NCBI GenBank assembly: GCA_964541605.1 | Contig: CAZIQY010000032.1 | Span: forward strand, 1-26,888 | Length of the DNA stretch: 26,888 nt | DNA from: CAZIQY01 sp964541605 | Lineage (GTDB): Bacteria; Desulfobacterota; Syntrophia; Syntrophales; UBA2185 | Direction: 5' to 3' | Shown here: one piece after another, positions 8,518 through 16,890 of the stretch | Position numbering within the stretch: the stretch's first letter is position 1 | How the letters are laid out: the number at the start of each line of letters is the position of its first letter | Notes under the pieces: generated by a model | The model's input: only the letters and a program-made list of their open reading frames with translations | Told to the model about the DNA's origin: nothing | Database searches by the model: none | Made by a program: the position numbers and the translations under genes

Positions 8518-10047
8518 TTGATTGTAAAGGTCGCAAGCAGTACGGTCATCGGTATAGAATCGCATCCCATTGATGTGGAGGTCGATGTTTCTCCGGGTCT
8601 TCCCCAGTTCTCGACGGTGGGACTTCCGGATATTGCTGTAAGAGAAAGCAAAGACCGCATCAAGGCGGCCATAAAAAATTCCGGCTATGGATTTCCCAAA
8701 AATCACGTTACCGTAAATCTTGCACCGGCCGATATAAAAAAGGAAGGAACCGGGTTTGATTTGCCGATTGCCGTGGGTATTCTGGCCGCGGAAGGTTGTA
8801 TACAATCCGAATCCCTCCAGGACTATATCCTCGTAGGCGAATTGTCTCTGGACGGCAGCATCAAGGGCGTCCCCGGCATCCTCTCTTCAGCAATTCTGGC
8901 AGGAAAAACGGACAAAAAGGGAATCATTGTAGCAAGTGAAAGTGCCGGTGAAGGGGCGGTCGTGGAATCAACCAATATTGTACCCGTTGATCGACTGTCC
9001 GATGTCGTGGAATTTTTTAACGGTAACAAAAAAATAGAACCGTTCAAGCTCGATATCAGGGAGGTATTCGAACGGAGTCTTCATTATCCTTTTGATTTTG
9101 CAGAGATACGTGGGCAAGAGCAGGCGAAAAGGGCTCTGGAGGTGGCAGCGGCGGGTGGGCACAATATCATCATGATCGGCCCGCCCGGATCAGGGAAAAC
9201 CATGCTGGCTCAGAGACTTCCCACGATCCTTCCGGAGATGTCTTTTGCAGAAGCGATTGAAACAACGAAAATATTTTCCGTTGCCGGAACGCTGGAGAGA
9301 AAGCGAATCCTGCTGGGCACAAGACCCTTCCGGGCGCCTCACCATACGATTTCAGATGCGGGCCTTGTGGGAGGAGGGCATGTTCCCAAGCCCGGCGAAA
9401 TCAGCCTTGCCCATCACGGGATATTGTTTCTGGACGAACTGCCGGAGTTCAAGCGAAATGCTCTCGAGGCGCTGAGGCAACCTCTCGAAGACGGCTTTGT
9501 AACAATCACGCGATCATCCGTTACCGCGACATATCCTTCCGCGTTTATGCTGGTGGCGGCAATGAATCCCTGCCCCTGCGGCTATTACGGCGACACGAAG
9601 AGGTCCTGCCGGTGCAGCCCTCAGCAAATACGACAGTATCAAGCCAGAATTTCGGGGCCCTTGATGGACAGGATCGATATTCATATAGAAGTGCCGTCCG
9701 TGAAATACCGGGATCTCACAGGCAAATCGGCCGGTGAATCGTCTGCGGATATTGCAGAGCGGGTCAACAGGGCGAGAGGGATGCAGGACAGGAGATTTCA
9801 GGATAACAACATCCGATTCAATGCCCGCATGTCCGATAAACAGATCAAGGCATTTTGCATCATTGACGATGAATCTCAGAAGCTCATCGAAATGGCCATA
9901 GACCGGCTCGGGCTCAGCGCCCGTGCATACACCAAGATTCTTAAGATTGCCCGAACCATAGCCGATCTGGATGAAGAAGAAGCCATTCGCTCCAGTCACG
10001 TCGCCGAGGCCATTCAGTACAGAAATCTTGATAGAAAGATGATTTAA
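8518..10047 (+). CDS. comM: YifB/ComM-family Mg-chelatase-like AAA+ ATPase
   Basis: The 509-residue protein matches the YifB/ComM family in length and order. An N-terminal ChlI-like domain (about 1-175; GIESHPIDVEVDVSPGLP, VGLPDIAVRESKDR) is followed by an AAA+ module with Walker A GPPGSGKT (221-228), Walker B GILFLDELPEF (301-311), the cysteine-rich MNPCPCGYYGD (349 on) and the arginine-finger segment GPLMDRIDIH. A C-terminal Mg-chelatase domain ends the protein. In naturally competent bacteria ComM is a hexameric helicase that drives branch migration when incoming DNA is integrated; in others the role is less clear. Translation starts at TTG 8518, supported by GGAG about 8 nt upstream and by family alignment of the first residues. 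No competence genes are nearby. Confidence 0.94.
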   Translation: MIVKVASSTVIGIESHPIDVEVDVSPGLPQFSTVGLPDIAVRESKDRIKAAIKNSGYGFPKNHVTVNLAPADIKKEGTGFDLPIAVGILAAEGCIQSESLQDYILVGELSLDGSIKGVPGILSSAILAGKTDKKGIIVASESAGEGAVVESTNIVPVDRLSDVVEFFNGNKKIEPFKLDIREVFERSLHYPFDFAEIRGQEQAKRALEVAAAGGHNIIMIGPPGSGKTMLAQRLPTILPEMSFAEAIETTKIFSVAGTLERKRILLGTRPFRAPHHTISDAGLVGGGHVPKPGEISLAHHGILFLDELPEFKRNALEALRQPLEDGFVTITRSSVTATYPSAFMLVAAMNPCPCGYYGDTKRSCRCSPQQIRQYQARISGPLMDRIDIHIEVPSVKYRDLTGKSAGESSADIAERVNRARGMQDRRFQDNNIRFNARMSDKQIKAFCIIDDESQKLIEMAIDRLGLSARAYTKILKIARTIADLDEEEAIRSSHVAEAIQYRNLDRKMI

Positions 10048-10128
10048 TGCTAAGGGAGTGCTTCCATGGTATGTTTTTTCAACAAATCGAGTCATTGTGG
10101 TGTTAAATGAATCAGGGGGGATGAATGT

Positions 10129-11205
10129 ATGGAGATCAGGATCAATAAAATCGAACCGGAAAAGATGAAAAAGAAACCTGCGGATGAATCGAAGCTCGGC
10201 TTCGGCAAGATATTTACCGATCATATGTTTACTGCTAAATATCATGTCGACAAGGGATGGTGCGATGCCGTAATAGAACCATACCAAGCCATATCCCTCG
10301 ATCCCACTTCGATGTGTCTACATTACGGGCAGGAAATTTTTGAAGGGATGAAGGCTTACAGGGGGAAAAACGGTGCCATATTTCTCTTCAGGCCCGATGA
10401 AAACATCAAACGCATGAACGCCTCCGCGGAAAGAATGTGCATGGCGGCCATAGATGCCGGGATGTTTATGGATGCCTTGAAAAAGCTGATTCTTCTTGAA
10501 AAAGACTGGATTCCCCGGGGCATAGGAACTTCTCTCTATATCCGTCCAACAATGATTGCAACGGAGAAGGCTCTGGGTGTGCATCCCGCCAGCGAGTACC
10601 TGTTTTTTATTATTGTGGGGCCCGTGGGGGCATATTATCCGGAAGGTTTCAATCCGACAAAGATGTATGTCAGCGAAGAATACGTCCGATCTGTGCGCGG
10701 CGGAACGGGAAATTGCAAAGCGGCCGGCAATTATGCCGCAAGTCTTTATGCGAGCAGAATAGCCAGTAAAATGGGATATACGCAGGTGTTGTGGCTTGAT
10801 GCCATTGAAATGAAATATATTGAAGAGGTGGGTACGAGCAATGTCTTTTTCGTGATTGGCGATGAACTGATCACGCCTCCTCTGGGAGGAACAATCCTTC
10901 CCGGCGTCACACGCGATTCGGTCATGCAGATCGCCAGGAACTGGGGTATTCAGGTTAATGAGAGACCCATATCCATAGATGAAGTTTTATCCGCCCAAGC
11001 CAACGGCAGCCTGAAAGAAGCGTTTGCGTCGGGGACGGCGGCTATCGTTTCTCCCATCGGTCAGTTTTTTTATAAAGGCAAGGAGTCGGTCATCAATCAA
11101 GGAAAAGTTGGCGCCCTGACTGAAAAATTGTACAATGAAATTCTACAGATCCAATATGGAGAAAAGGAAGATCCGTTTGGATGGAGAATTAAAGTCACAG
11201 ATTAA
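10129..11205 (+). CDS. ilvE: branched-chain amino acid aminotransferase (type II)
   Basis: A PLP enzyme that interconverts leucine, isoleucine or valine and their 2-oxo acids with 2-oxoglutarate, in the cytoplasm. The 358 residues match the longer, eukaryote/Bacillus-like type II form. Visible blocks are LHYGQEIFEGMKAYRG, FLFRPDENIKRMNASAERM, the PLP-lysine region GGTGNCKAAGNYAASLYAS (Lys197), EEVGTSNVFFV, TPPLGGTILPGVTRDSV and the late FASGTAAIVSPIG. GGGGG ends 8 nt before the ATG at 10129; another ATG at 10121 is out of frame. It stands alone between yifB and the LolA gene, with no other branched-chain biosynthesis gene in the window. Nothing suggests inactivity. Confidence 0.96.
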   Translation: MEIRINKIEPEKMKKKPADESKLGFGKIFTDHMFTAKYHVDKGWCDAVIEPYQAISLDPTSMCLHYGQEIFEGMKAYRGKNGAIFLFRPDENIKRMNASAERMCMAAIDAGMFMDALKKLILLEKDWIPRGIGTSLYIRPTMIATEKALGVHPASEYLFFIIVGPVGAYYPEGFNPTKMYVSEEYVRSVRGGTGNCKAAGNYAASLYASRIASKMGYTQVLWLDAIEMKYIEEVGTSNVFFVIGDELITPPLGGTILPGVTRDSVMQIARNWGIQVNERPISIDEVLSAQANGSLKEAFASGTAAIVSPIGQFFYKGKESVINQGKVGALTEKLYNEILQIQYGEKEDPFGWRIKVTD

Positions 11206-11219
11206 GAAAAGGTTATCGG

Positions 11220-11236
11220 AAGGGGATATTCCCCTT
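11220..11236 (+). terminator. hairpin just after ilvE
   Basis: A perfect 7-bp stem AAGGGGA/TCCCCTT with a TAT loop lies 15 nt past the ilvE stop. There is no U-run after it, so it is only a possible transcript end. Confidence 0.35.
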
Positions 11237-11259
11237 GATACGGGCACTTGGAATTGAAA

Positions 11260-11302
11260 TCCACAGATATGTGGAAAAGGTTGTTGATAAGATTGTTGAT
11301 AA
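11260..11302. repeat. DnaA-box-like inverted pair and TTGTTGATAA direct repeats
   Basis: TCCACA (11260-11265) and TGTGGA (11270-11275) form an inverted pair. TGTGGAAAA (11270-11278) is the exact reverse complement of a DnaA-box consensus TTWTNCACA. It is followed by two 12-nt direct repeats, GGTTGTTGATAA (11279-11290) and GATTGTTGATAA (11291-11302), then an AT-rich stretch to about 11400. This is the kind of sequence found near dnaA and replication origins, but neither dnaA nor dnaN is here. Its role is unproven. Confidence 0.5.
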
Positions 11303-11482
11303 CAATCGTAAGTCTTTAAATGATTCAATTTTATACCTCATTGCATAAGGTTTGAGCAAACGATAAATGTAATAATTACAATAAGATAATGAAGCACCCT
11401 TTGATTTCTATGACTTATTGGTCTCTTCCGGCCAGGTTATGAACTTCGGGAAAAAAATGTGCCATTTCGAGTTATTTTTGTC

Positions 11483-12187
11483 ATGAAAAAACATAAAAAA
11501 TTCGCAAGCGGGATCTATCCGATTTCCTTGATAATCACAGCAGGCATTTTGATATGCCTGCTGTTTTTTCCTGTTCCGGCGGTCCGGGCAGAGCTTTTGT
11601 CTCTCGGAGAAGTGACCGCAAAAATTCAGGAGCGTTATGACAAAACGGTGGATCTGAAAGCGAGGTTTGTTCAGGAAATAACCATTAAATCCCTGAAGAA
11701 GTCCGAGAAGGAAGAAGGGATGATTTATATAAAAAATCCGAAGAGAATGCTGTGGCATTATTTGAAGCCAAAAGTGAAGAAGCTCATCATCAATCCCGAA
11801 AAGGCGTGGCTCTACGTTCCGGAAGACAAAATTGTATATGTACAGAGTGCCGGGGATGTCCTTAAATCGAGAGTAATCGTTAAGCTCTTATCGGGCACAG
11901 GGAAGCTTAATGAGGATTTCAACATTAACTTTTCCGGAGGAGGCTCCGTTGATGAAAGGGGCAATTATCTTGTTACCCTGATCCCGAAAGAATCAGGCTT
12001 TGGCGTCGATAGACTTTTTTTGACCATTGATAAAGATACTTTCCTGATCATGCAGTGCAGTTTTTCCGACATGTATGGGAACATCAACCGCATACGTTTT
12101 TCCGATATCAAGACCAACACCAATCTCTCCGATCACTTGTTTGCCTTCAGACCTCCGAAAGGGGTAGAAGTATACAACCTGCCATGA
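11483..12187 (+). CDS. lolA: LolA-like outer-membrane lipoprotein carrier protein
   Basis: LolA shuttles lipoproteins through the periplasm from the LolCDE transporter to the outer membrane. From ATG 11483 the product has 234 residues with a classic signal peptide: KKHKK, a hydrophobic stretch, then cleavage after VRA (about residue 32). The mature part has LolA-type features: LKARFVQE (the hydrophobic barrel strand), GMIYIKNPKRMLWHYLKP, an aliphatic LIINPEKAWLYVPEDKIVYV and late RIRFSDIKTNTNLSDHLFAFRPP. An upstream GTG at 11459 would add eight residues before the basic signal start and is less likely. Neither start has a strong Shine-Dalgarno sequence. The stop overlaps the ATG of the debranching enzyme (ATGA at 12184), so the two are translationally coupled. 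lolB was not seen. Confidence 0.85.
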   Translation: MKKHKKFASGIYPISLIITAGILICLLFFPVPAVRAELLSLGEVTAKIQERYDKTVDLKARFVQEITIKSLKKSEKEEGMIYIKNPKRMLWHYLKPKVKKLIINPEKAWLYVPEDKIVYVQSAGDVLKSRVIVKLLSGTGKLNEDFNINFSGGGSVDERGNYLVTLIPKESGFGVDRLFLTIDKDTFLIMQCSFSDMYGNINRIRFSDIKTNTNLSDHLFAFRPPKGVEVYNLP

Positions 12188-14178
12188 TGAGAGTCAAGAT
12201 CGAAAAGTCATCCTGTCTGAATCCAGAGAAATCGTTGAATCTGGAGTGGCTTGAAACCAACGGGCTGGGAGGATATGCTTCCAGCACCATTCTGAATTGT
12301 AACACACGAAAATATCATGGCCTGCTGGTCGCGAATCTCGAAACACCAAGGGGGAGGCACGTCCTCCTTTCGCGGCTTGAAGATTCCGTAAAGGTGAAGG
12401 GTCAGGAATCCTACCTTTCATGCTGTCAGTACCCCGGTGTCTTTATCCCGGAGGGGCAGCATTTTCTTACGTCCTTCCAGTTAAATGAATGCCCCCGGTT
12501 TGTTTATGAAACGGATCATATCCGCATTCGTAAAGCCGTCATGATGGTGCAGGGGGAAAATTGTATTCTTGTCAGATATGATGTCGAGCGTTGTCCCGCT
12601 TCTTGTATCCTGACCCTGAAACCCCTGTTGGCCTACCGGGGATACCACGCACTGTCCGTGCAGAATCCCTGCCTTTGTTCAGAAACGCGAGGGATCCGGA
12701 ACGGATTTATCATGGAACCGTACGACGGCATGCCTTCCATATGTATCCAGACCAATCTCAGGTCTCAGTTTCTGCCTTCCCCTGTGTGGTACAATCATTT
12801 TGAATATGAGATGGAAAGAGAACGGGGATATGACTGGCAGGAGGATCTCTTTATGCCGGGTATCTTTGAAATTCCCGTCAGGATCGGAAGCACGGTGATC
12901 GTTTCTGCGTCTCTTTCTGCTTGTCGGGGACCGTTGAAGAAGAAGTGGGAAGCGGAGGCGACGAGGCGGACGCATGAGATACGGGATGTTGAAAACATTG
13001 CCGAAGGTTACGAGCATGAGGAAGACAGGATGCACGTTCGTGACCTGATCCTTTCGGGTCGGCAATTTCTGATCAAAACGCCATCCGGCAGGCCGACGAT
13101 CATTGCAGGGTACCACTGGTTTACGGATTGGGGCCGGGATACTCTTATTTCCCTGCCGGGACTTGCCTTCTGCGGCGGACGGCCGGAGGAGGGGATTTCT
13201 ATCCTTGTTTCCTTGGGGAAACACGAAAAGAAGGGTCTTCTTCCCAACTATTTCTCCGATCATGTGGAGGAGAATGCCTACAATACGGTGGACACATCCC
13301 TTCTGTATTTCTGGGCCGTCCAGCAAATGCTGAAGTACACAGGTGCGGCAGAGATCATCAGGAAGGAGATATGGCCTGTTTTGAAAAGAATACTGAGGCA
13401 TTATATGGAAGGAACGCTTTTCAATATAGGTATGAGTAAAAACGGCCTCCTGCGTGCGGGTGATGAAAAAACGCATCTCACGTGGATGGATGCGACCGTA
13501 AACGGTAAACCGGTGACGCCAAGATGGGGACATGCCGTTGAGATTAACGCCCTGTGGTTTAACGCCGTCTGTTTTGCCGGTGAACTGGCCCGGCGGTTTG
13601 ACGAGCCTGAGTTTCATTTCCATGAACTGATTAACAGGATAAAAAAATCCTTTGTCGACACATTCTGGATAGAGGGCGAAGATTATCTGGGTGATGTCTA
13701 TTGTAACGGCTCTCTGGACCGTTCCGTTCGACCCAACCAAATTGTGGCCGTATCGCTTCCCTATTCACCCCTGACTCCGGATCAGTGGCCCGGCGTGGTC
13801 AACAAGGTCATGCGGGAACTCCTGACCCCTTTCGGCTTGAGAACCCTTTCGCCTGAAGACGTGAAGTATGAGGGGCGGTATGGCGGTGACGGCCCCACAC
13901 GAGACGCGGCCTATCATCAGGGCACAGTGTGGCCCTGGCTTCTGGCACAGTTTGGCGAAGCGTATCTGAGAGTTGCTGAAGACAAAACTGCTGCGAGAAC
14001 ATTTCTGCTCGATGGCCTGCGCTTTCTTGTTCGTCAGCATATGCCGACGGCAGGCATTGGCTTTATATCCGAAATTTTTGATGGAGCCCCCCCGCACCGA
14101 CCGAACGGCTGCATTGCCCAGGCCTGGAGTTCAGCAGGACTGATCAGGTTGTATTCCCTTCTTAATGAAAAAGTTTAA
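12184..14178 (+). CDS. glycogen debranching enzyme (amylo-alpha-1,6-glucosidase, archaeal/bacterial type)
   Basis: This enzyme removes alpha-1,6 branch points from glycogen-like glucans. The 664-residue product has the N-terminal GDE domain (EWLETNGLGGYAS at 21-33, RKYHGLLVA at 42-50) and a C-terminal (alpha/alpha)6 catalytic domain with HWFTDWGRDTLISLPG (about 311 on), TWMDA (about 433), GHAVEINALWFNAV and GGDGPTRDAAYHQGTVWPW (about 566-584). This is the prokaryotic GDE architecture, distinct from the GlgX (GH13) debranching enzyme. An open frame continues upstream to 12055 inside lolA, but ATG 12184 aligns with the family N-terminus. It overlaps lolA by 4 nt, an unusual partner, and heads the storage-glucan locus. 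Confidence 0.94.
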   Translation: MMRVKIEKSSCLNPEKSLNLEWLETNGLGGYASSTILNCNTRKYHGLLVANLETPRGRHVLLSRLEDSVKVKGQESYLSCCQYPGVFIPEGQHFLTSFQLNECPRFVYETDHIRIRKAVMMVQGENCILVRYDVERCPASCILTLKPLLAYRGYHALSVQNPCLCSETRGIRNGFIMEPYDGMPSICIQTNLRSQFLPSPVWYNHFEYEMERERGYDWQEDLFMPGIFEIPVRIGSTVIVSASLSACRGPLKKKWEAEATRRTHEIRDVENIAEGYEHEEDRMHVRDLILSGRQFLIKTPSGRPTIIAGYHWFTDWGRDTLISLPGLAFCGGRPEEGISILVSLGKHEKKGLLPNYFSDHVEENAYNTVDTSLLYFWAVQQMLKYTGAAEIIRKEIWPVLKRILRHYMEGTLFNIGMSKNGLLRAGDEKTHLTWMDATVNGKPVTPRWGHAVEINALWFNAVCFAGELARRFDEPEFHFHELINRIKKSFVDTFWIEGEDYLGDVYCNGSLDRSVRPNQIVAVSLPYSPLTPDQWPGVVNKVMRELLTPFGLRTLSPEDVKYEGRYGGDGPTRDAAYHQGTVWPWLLAQFGEAYLRVAEDKTAARTFLLDGLRFLVRQHMPTAGIGFISEIFDGAPPHRPNGCIAQAWSSAGLIRLYSLLNEKV

Positions 14179-14200
14179 AACGGGTGTCGCTCCTTCCGAA

Positions 14201-14237
14201 TGTCCGTCAATGGACAGGGATTTTTGCTTTTTCGTTT
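14201..14237 (+). terminator. possible intrinsic terminator after the debranching enzyme gene
   Basis: A short stem TGTCC (14201-14205)/GGACA (14212-14216) with a 6-nt loop is followed by a T-rich run (TTTTTGCTTTTTCG, from 14221). The stem is only 5 bp, so termination may be partial. Confidence 0.4.
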
Positions 14238-14238
14238 A

Positions 14239-14266
14239 CTTTACGCGGGGATTATGTCAATATACT
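14239..14266 (+). promoter_or_regulatory. possible promoter for the GT4-GH57-glycogen synthase genes
   Basis: CTTTAC (14239-14244) and TATACT (14261-14266) are 16 nt apart, about 112 nt before the GT4 start, in the only sizeable gap (199 nt) of the glucan locus. The -35 is weak. It fits with the terminator-like signal just upstream in suggesting a second transcript start here. Confidence 0.35.
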
Positions 14267-14377
14267 ACATTAAGATCGACCGCGGAAAGAAAGTCTCAAT
14301 CATCTTCTGAAGATAACCTCTCTAACACTTATCAATAGACGTTTCGGGCTGTCCGTCGAGAGGAGGGTTGTGAATTC

Positions 14378-15670
14378 ATGAGAATCCTGATGTTTGGATG
14401 GGAATTTCCACCCCATATGAGTGGCGGTCTGGGAACTGCCTGTCATGGTATTACGAAGGCTCTGACGAGGCTTGGACACGAGGTTGTTTTTGTCGTTCCG
14501 AGAATGAAGGGCAAGGGAGATCCGTCTCATGTGGAATTGATTTCAGCCTCCGAAGTCCCTGTTCCGGAACAATATCTTACGGAGGATCATATTTTTCACG
14601 GGTTGGATGTGAGGACGATTCAATCCCTTTTGAGTCCCTATCTGAATGAACGTCAATATCGAGACCTGCTGCAAGACCAGGAACTCACCCACCTGGCGTG
14701 GGATAAGGAGCAAAAAGAAGAAAAGAGATACCGTTTGTTTGAAATTTCCGAACACTACGGCCCCAATCTTGTTGCCGAGGTTCTGAGATATGGAAAGGTG
14801 GCAGGCGTCATCGCTGAAAATCATACATTCGATGTGATCCATGCCCATGACTGGATGACGATTTTCGCCGGTCTTCACGCGAAGAAGATCAGCGGGAAAC
14901 CCCTGATTCTTCATATTCACGCCCTCGAATTCGACCGGAGCGGAGAGCACGTCAACCAGGACATCTATGACATCGAAAGGCTGGGCATGTCGCTGGCTGA
15001 CCGAATCATTGCCGTCAGCCACTACACGAAAAATCTGATTGTCAACCGTTATGGTGTTCATCCGGAAAAAATAAGCGTCGTTCACAATGCCGTTTCCCGT
15101 GCTGAAGCCGGGGCGGCATATAAGGTGGAAAAGGATATAGACAAAAAAATAGTCCTGTTTCTGGGCAGAATCACTTTTCAGAAAGGACCGGACTATTTCG
15201 TCGAGGCGGCGGCTAAAGTATTGAAAGAGGTTCCCGATGTAACATTTGTCATGGCCGGCGCAGGAGATATGATGCCCCGCATGATCAAACGGGTTGCCGA
15301 ACTGGGAATAGGAAAAAATTTTCACTTCACCGGTTTTCTTCAGGGTGCGGAAGTCGAGCAGATTTTTACCATGAGTGATCTTTATGTCATGCCCAGCGTC
15401 TCCGAACCTTTCGGCATCTCTCCCCTGGAGGCGATGATCTATGATGTGCCCGTCATTATTTCAAAACAGTCCGGCGTATCTGAAATCCTGCGCCATGCCC
15501 TCAAGGTTGATTTTTGGGATGTAAAAGAAATGGCCAACAAGATCATTTCCATCTTAAAACACTCGGCCCTTTCCGATGAAATTGTGGAAAGGTCTCGTGA
15601 AGAGGTGAGAAAAATTCGCTGGGAAAACGCGGCAGAAAAAATAGTTGCTGCTTATCAGGCCGGGAGGTGA
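14378..15670 (+). CDS. GT4-family glycosyltransferase (glycogen synthase-like)
   Basis: The 430-residue protein has a GT-B fold with two Rossmann domains. The N-terminal domain has GWEFPPHMSGGLGTACHG (7-24), with the GGLG loop that binds the nucleotide-sugar in glycogen/starch synthases, and FDVIHAHDWMT (151-161). The C-terminal domain has FLGRITFQKGPDYFVEAA and the EX7E motif in SEPFGISPLEA (Glu343, Glu351). By family it adds glucosyl units to an alpha-glucan or makes maltose-1-phosphate-like primers; the donor (ADP- or UDP-glucose) cannot be told. GAGAGGAGG precedes the ATG. The stop overlaps the next gene's upstream GTG (GTGA), so the GH57 gene is probably coupled to it. Confidence 0.9.
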   Translation: MRILMFGWEFPPHMSGGLGTACHGITKALTRLGHEVVFVVPRMKGKGDPSHVELISASEVPVPEQYLTEDHIFHGLDVRTIQSLLSPYLNERQYRDLLQDQELTHLAWDKEQKEEKRYRLFEISEHYGPNLVAEVLRYGKVAGVIAENHTFDVIHAHDWMTIFAGLHAKKISGKPLILHIHALEFDRSGEHVNQDIYDIERLGMSLADRIIAVSHYTKNLIVNRYGVHPEKISVVHNAVSRAEAGAAYKVEKDIDKKIVLFLGRITFQKGPDYFVEAAAKVLKEVPDVTFVMAGAGDMMPRMIKRVAELGIGKNFHFTGFLQGAEVEQIFTMSDLYVMPSVSEPFGISPLEAMIYDVPVIISKQSGVSEILRHALKVDFWDVKEMANKIISILKHSALSDEIVERSREEVRKIRWENAAEKIVAAYQAGR

Positions 15671-15675
15671 TGAAT

Positions 15676-16890
15676 ATGCCAAGCGTCTGTCTTTATTTCC
15701 AGGTCCATCAACCCCGTCGATTAAGACACTATACGTTTTTTGACATCGATCATAAACATGATTACGAGGACGAAGAAAAAAACCGTCAGATCATCCATAA
15801 AGTAGCCGAGAAATGTTATCTCCCCGCCAACAGGATCATGCTGAATCTGATCAGGCGTTACCGGGGAGATTTCCGGATTTCCTATTCCATAACGGGTACC
15901 GTCATCGATCAGCTTGAAAAGTACCGGATGGATGTCCTGGACAGTTTCAAGCGACTTGCCGATACGGGATGTGTTGAATTCCTCAATGAAACATACAACC
16001 ATTCTCTCTCCTTTCTCTTTTCGTTGCGGGAATTTAAAGATCAGGTGGTGTTGCATAAGAAAAAAATGACATCTCTGTTCGGTCAGACGGGGAAGACATT
16101 TCGCCATACCGAATTGATTTATAACAATGATCTTGCGAGGATCGTGGAAAAGATGGGCTACCGGGTCATCCTGGCGGAAGGGGCGGATAAAATCCTCGGA
16201 TGGCGGAGCCCCAATTATGTCTATCAGCCGGCGGGATGCGAGAACCTGAAACTTCTTTTGAGAAACTATCGTCTCTCCGATGATGTGGCCTTCCGGTTTT
16301 CCAACGTGAAATGGTCCGAATATCCCCTCATGGCCGACAAATATGCCCACTGGATTCACAATGTGAACAGGAACGGCGAAGCAGTGATCAATCTATTCAT
16401 GGATTATGAAACCTTCGGTGAGCACCAGTGGCAGGAAACGGGGATCTTTGAGTTTATCAAGATGCTCCCCCGGGAAATTATCAAGCATCCCGACTTCAGA
16501 TTCCAGACACTCTCCGAAGCTGCCGGGGATTATGAACCCGTTGCTTCCCTTGATGTGCCGGATTTCGTCTCATGGGCGGATATAGACCGGGATTTGAGCG
16601 CCTGGCTGGGAAATTCCCTGCAGAGAGATGCCATCCGAACACTTTACGCCATGGAAGCAAGAGTTCGCCGCCGAAAAGACGAAAACATCCTCTGGATCTG
16701 GCGCATGTTCCAGACGTCGGACCATTTTTATTATATGTGCACCAAATACTTTGCCGACGGGGATGTCCATAAGTATTTCAACCCCTATGCATCACCCTAT
16801 GATGCATATATCAACTATATGAATATTCTTGATGATTTTTCCGGAGTAATGGGGAAGAGAAGGAGCGTCGTTCGTGAAGCAGCGTCATGA
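15676..16890 (+). CDS. glycoside hydrolase family 57 (amylase-type)
   Basis: GH57 enzymes hydrolyse or rearrange alpha-glucans by a retaining mechanism. The 404-residue product shows the conserved regions in order: HQP near the start (VCLYFQVHQPRRL), the ETYNHS segment (FLNETYNHSLSFL), the nucleophile region FRHTELIYNNDLARIV and the acid/base region MDYETFGEHQW. The catalytic glutamate (in HTE) and aspartate (in MDYETFGEH) are in place. I start it at ATG 15676 because GGGAGG ends 8 nt before it and the family N-terminus is MPxxCLYFQVHQP; GTG 15667 and ATG 15670 are in frame but too close to that site. It overlaps the glycogen synthase fusion by 17 nt. Amylase activity is the likely role; branching or glucanotransferase activity is possible. 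Confidence 0.92.
   Translation: MPSVCLYFQVHQPRRLRHYTFFDIDHKHDYEDEEKNRQIIHKVAEKCYLPANRIMLNLIRRYRGDFRISYSITGTVIDQLEKYRMDVLDSFKRLADTGCVEFLNETYNHSLSFLFSLREFKDQVVLHKKKMTSLFGQTGKTFRHTELIYNNDLARIVEKMGYRVILAEGADKILGWRSPNYVYQPAGCENLKLLLRNYRLSDDVAFRFSNVKWSEYPLMADKYAHWIHNVNRNGEAVINLFMDYETFGEHQWQETGIFEFIKMLPREIIKHPDFRFQTLSEAAGDYEPVASLDVPDFVSWADIDRDLSAWLGNSLQRDAIRTLYAMEARVRRRKDENILWIWRMFQTSDHFYYMCTKYFADGDVHKYFNPYASPYDAYINYMNILDDFSGVMGKRRSVVREAAS

Noticed and set aside
12055..12183. Upstream extension of the debranching enzyme into lolA
   Set aside because: The extra 43 residues overlap the LolA C-terminus and do not fit the family N-terminus, while ATG 12184 does.
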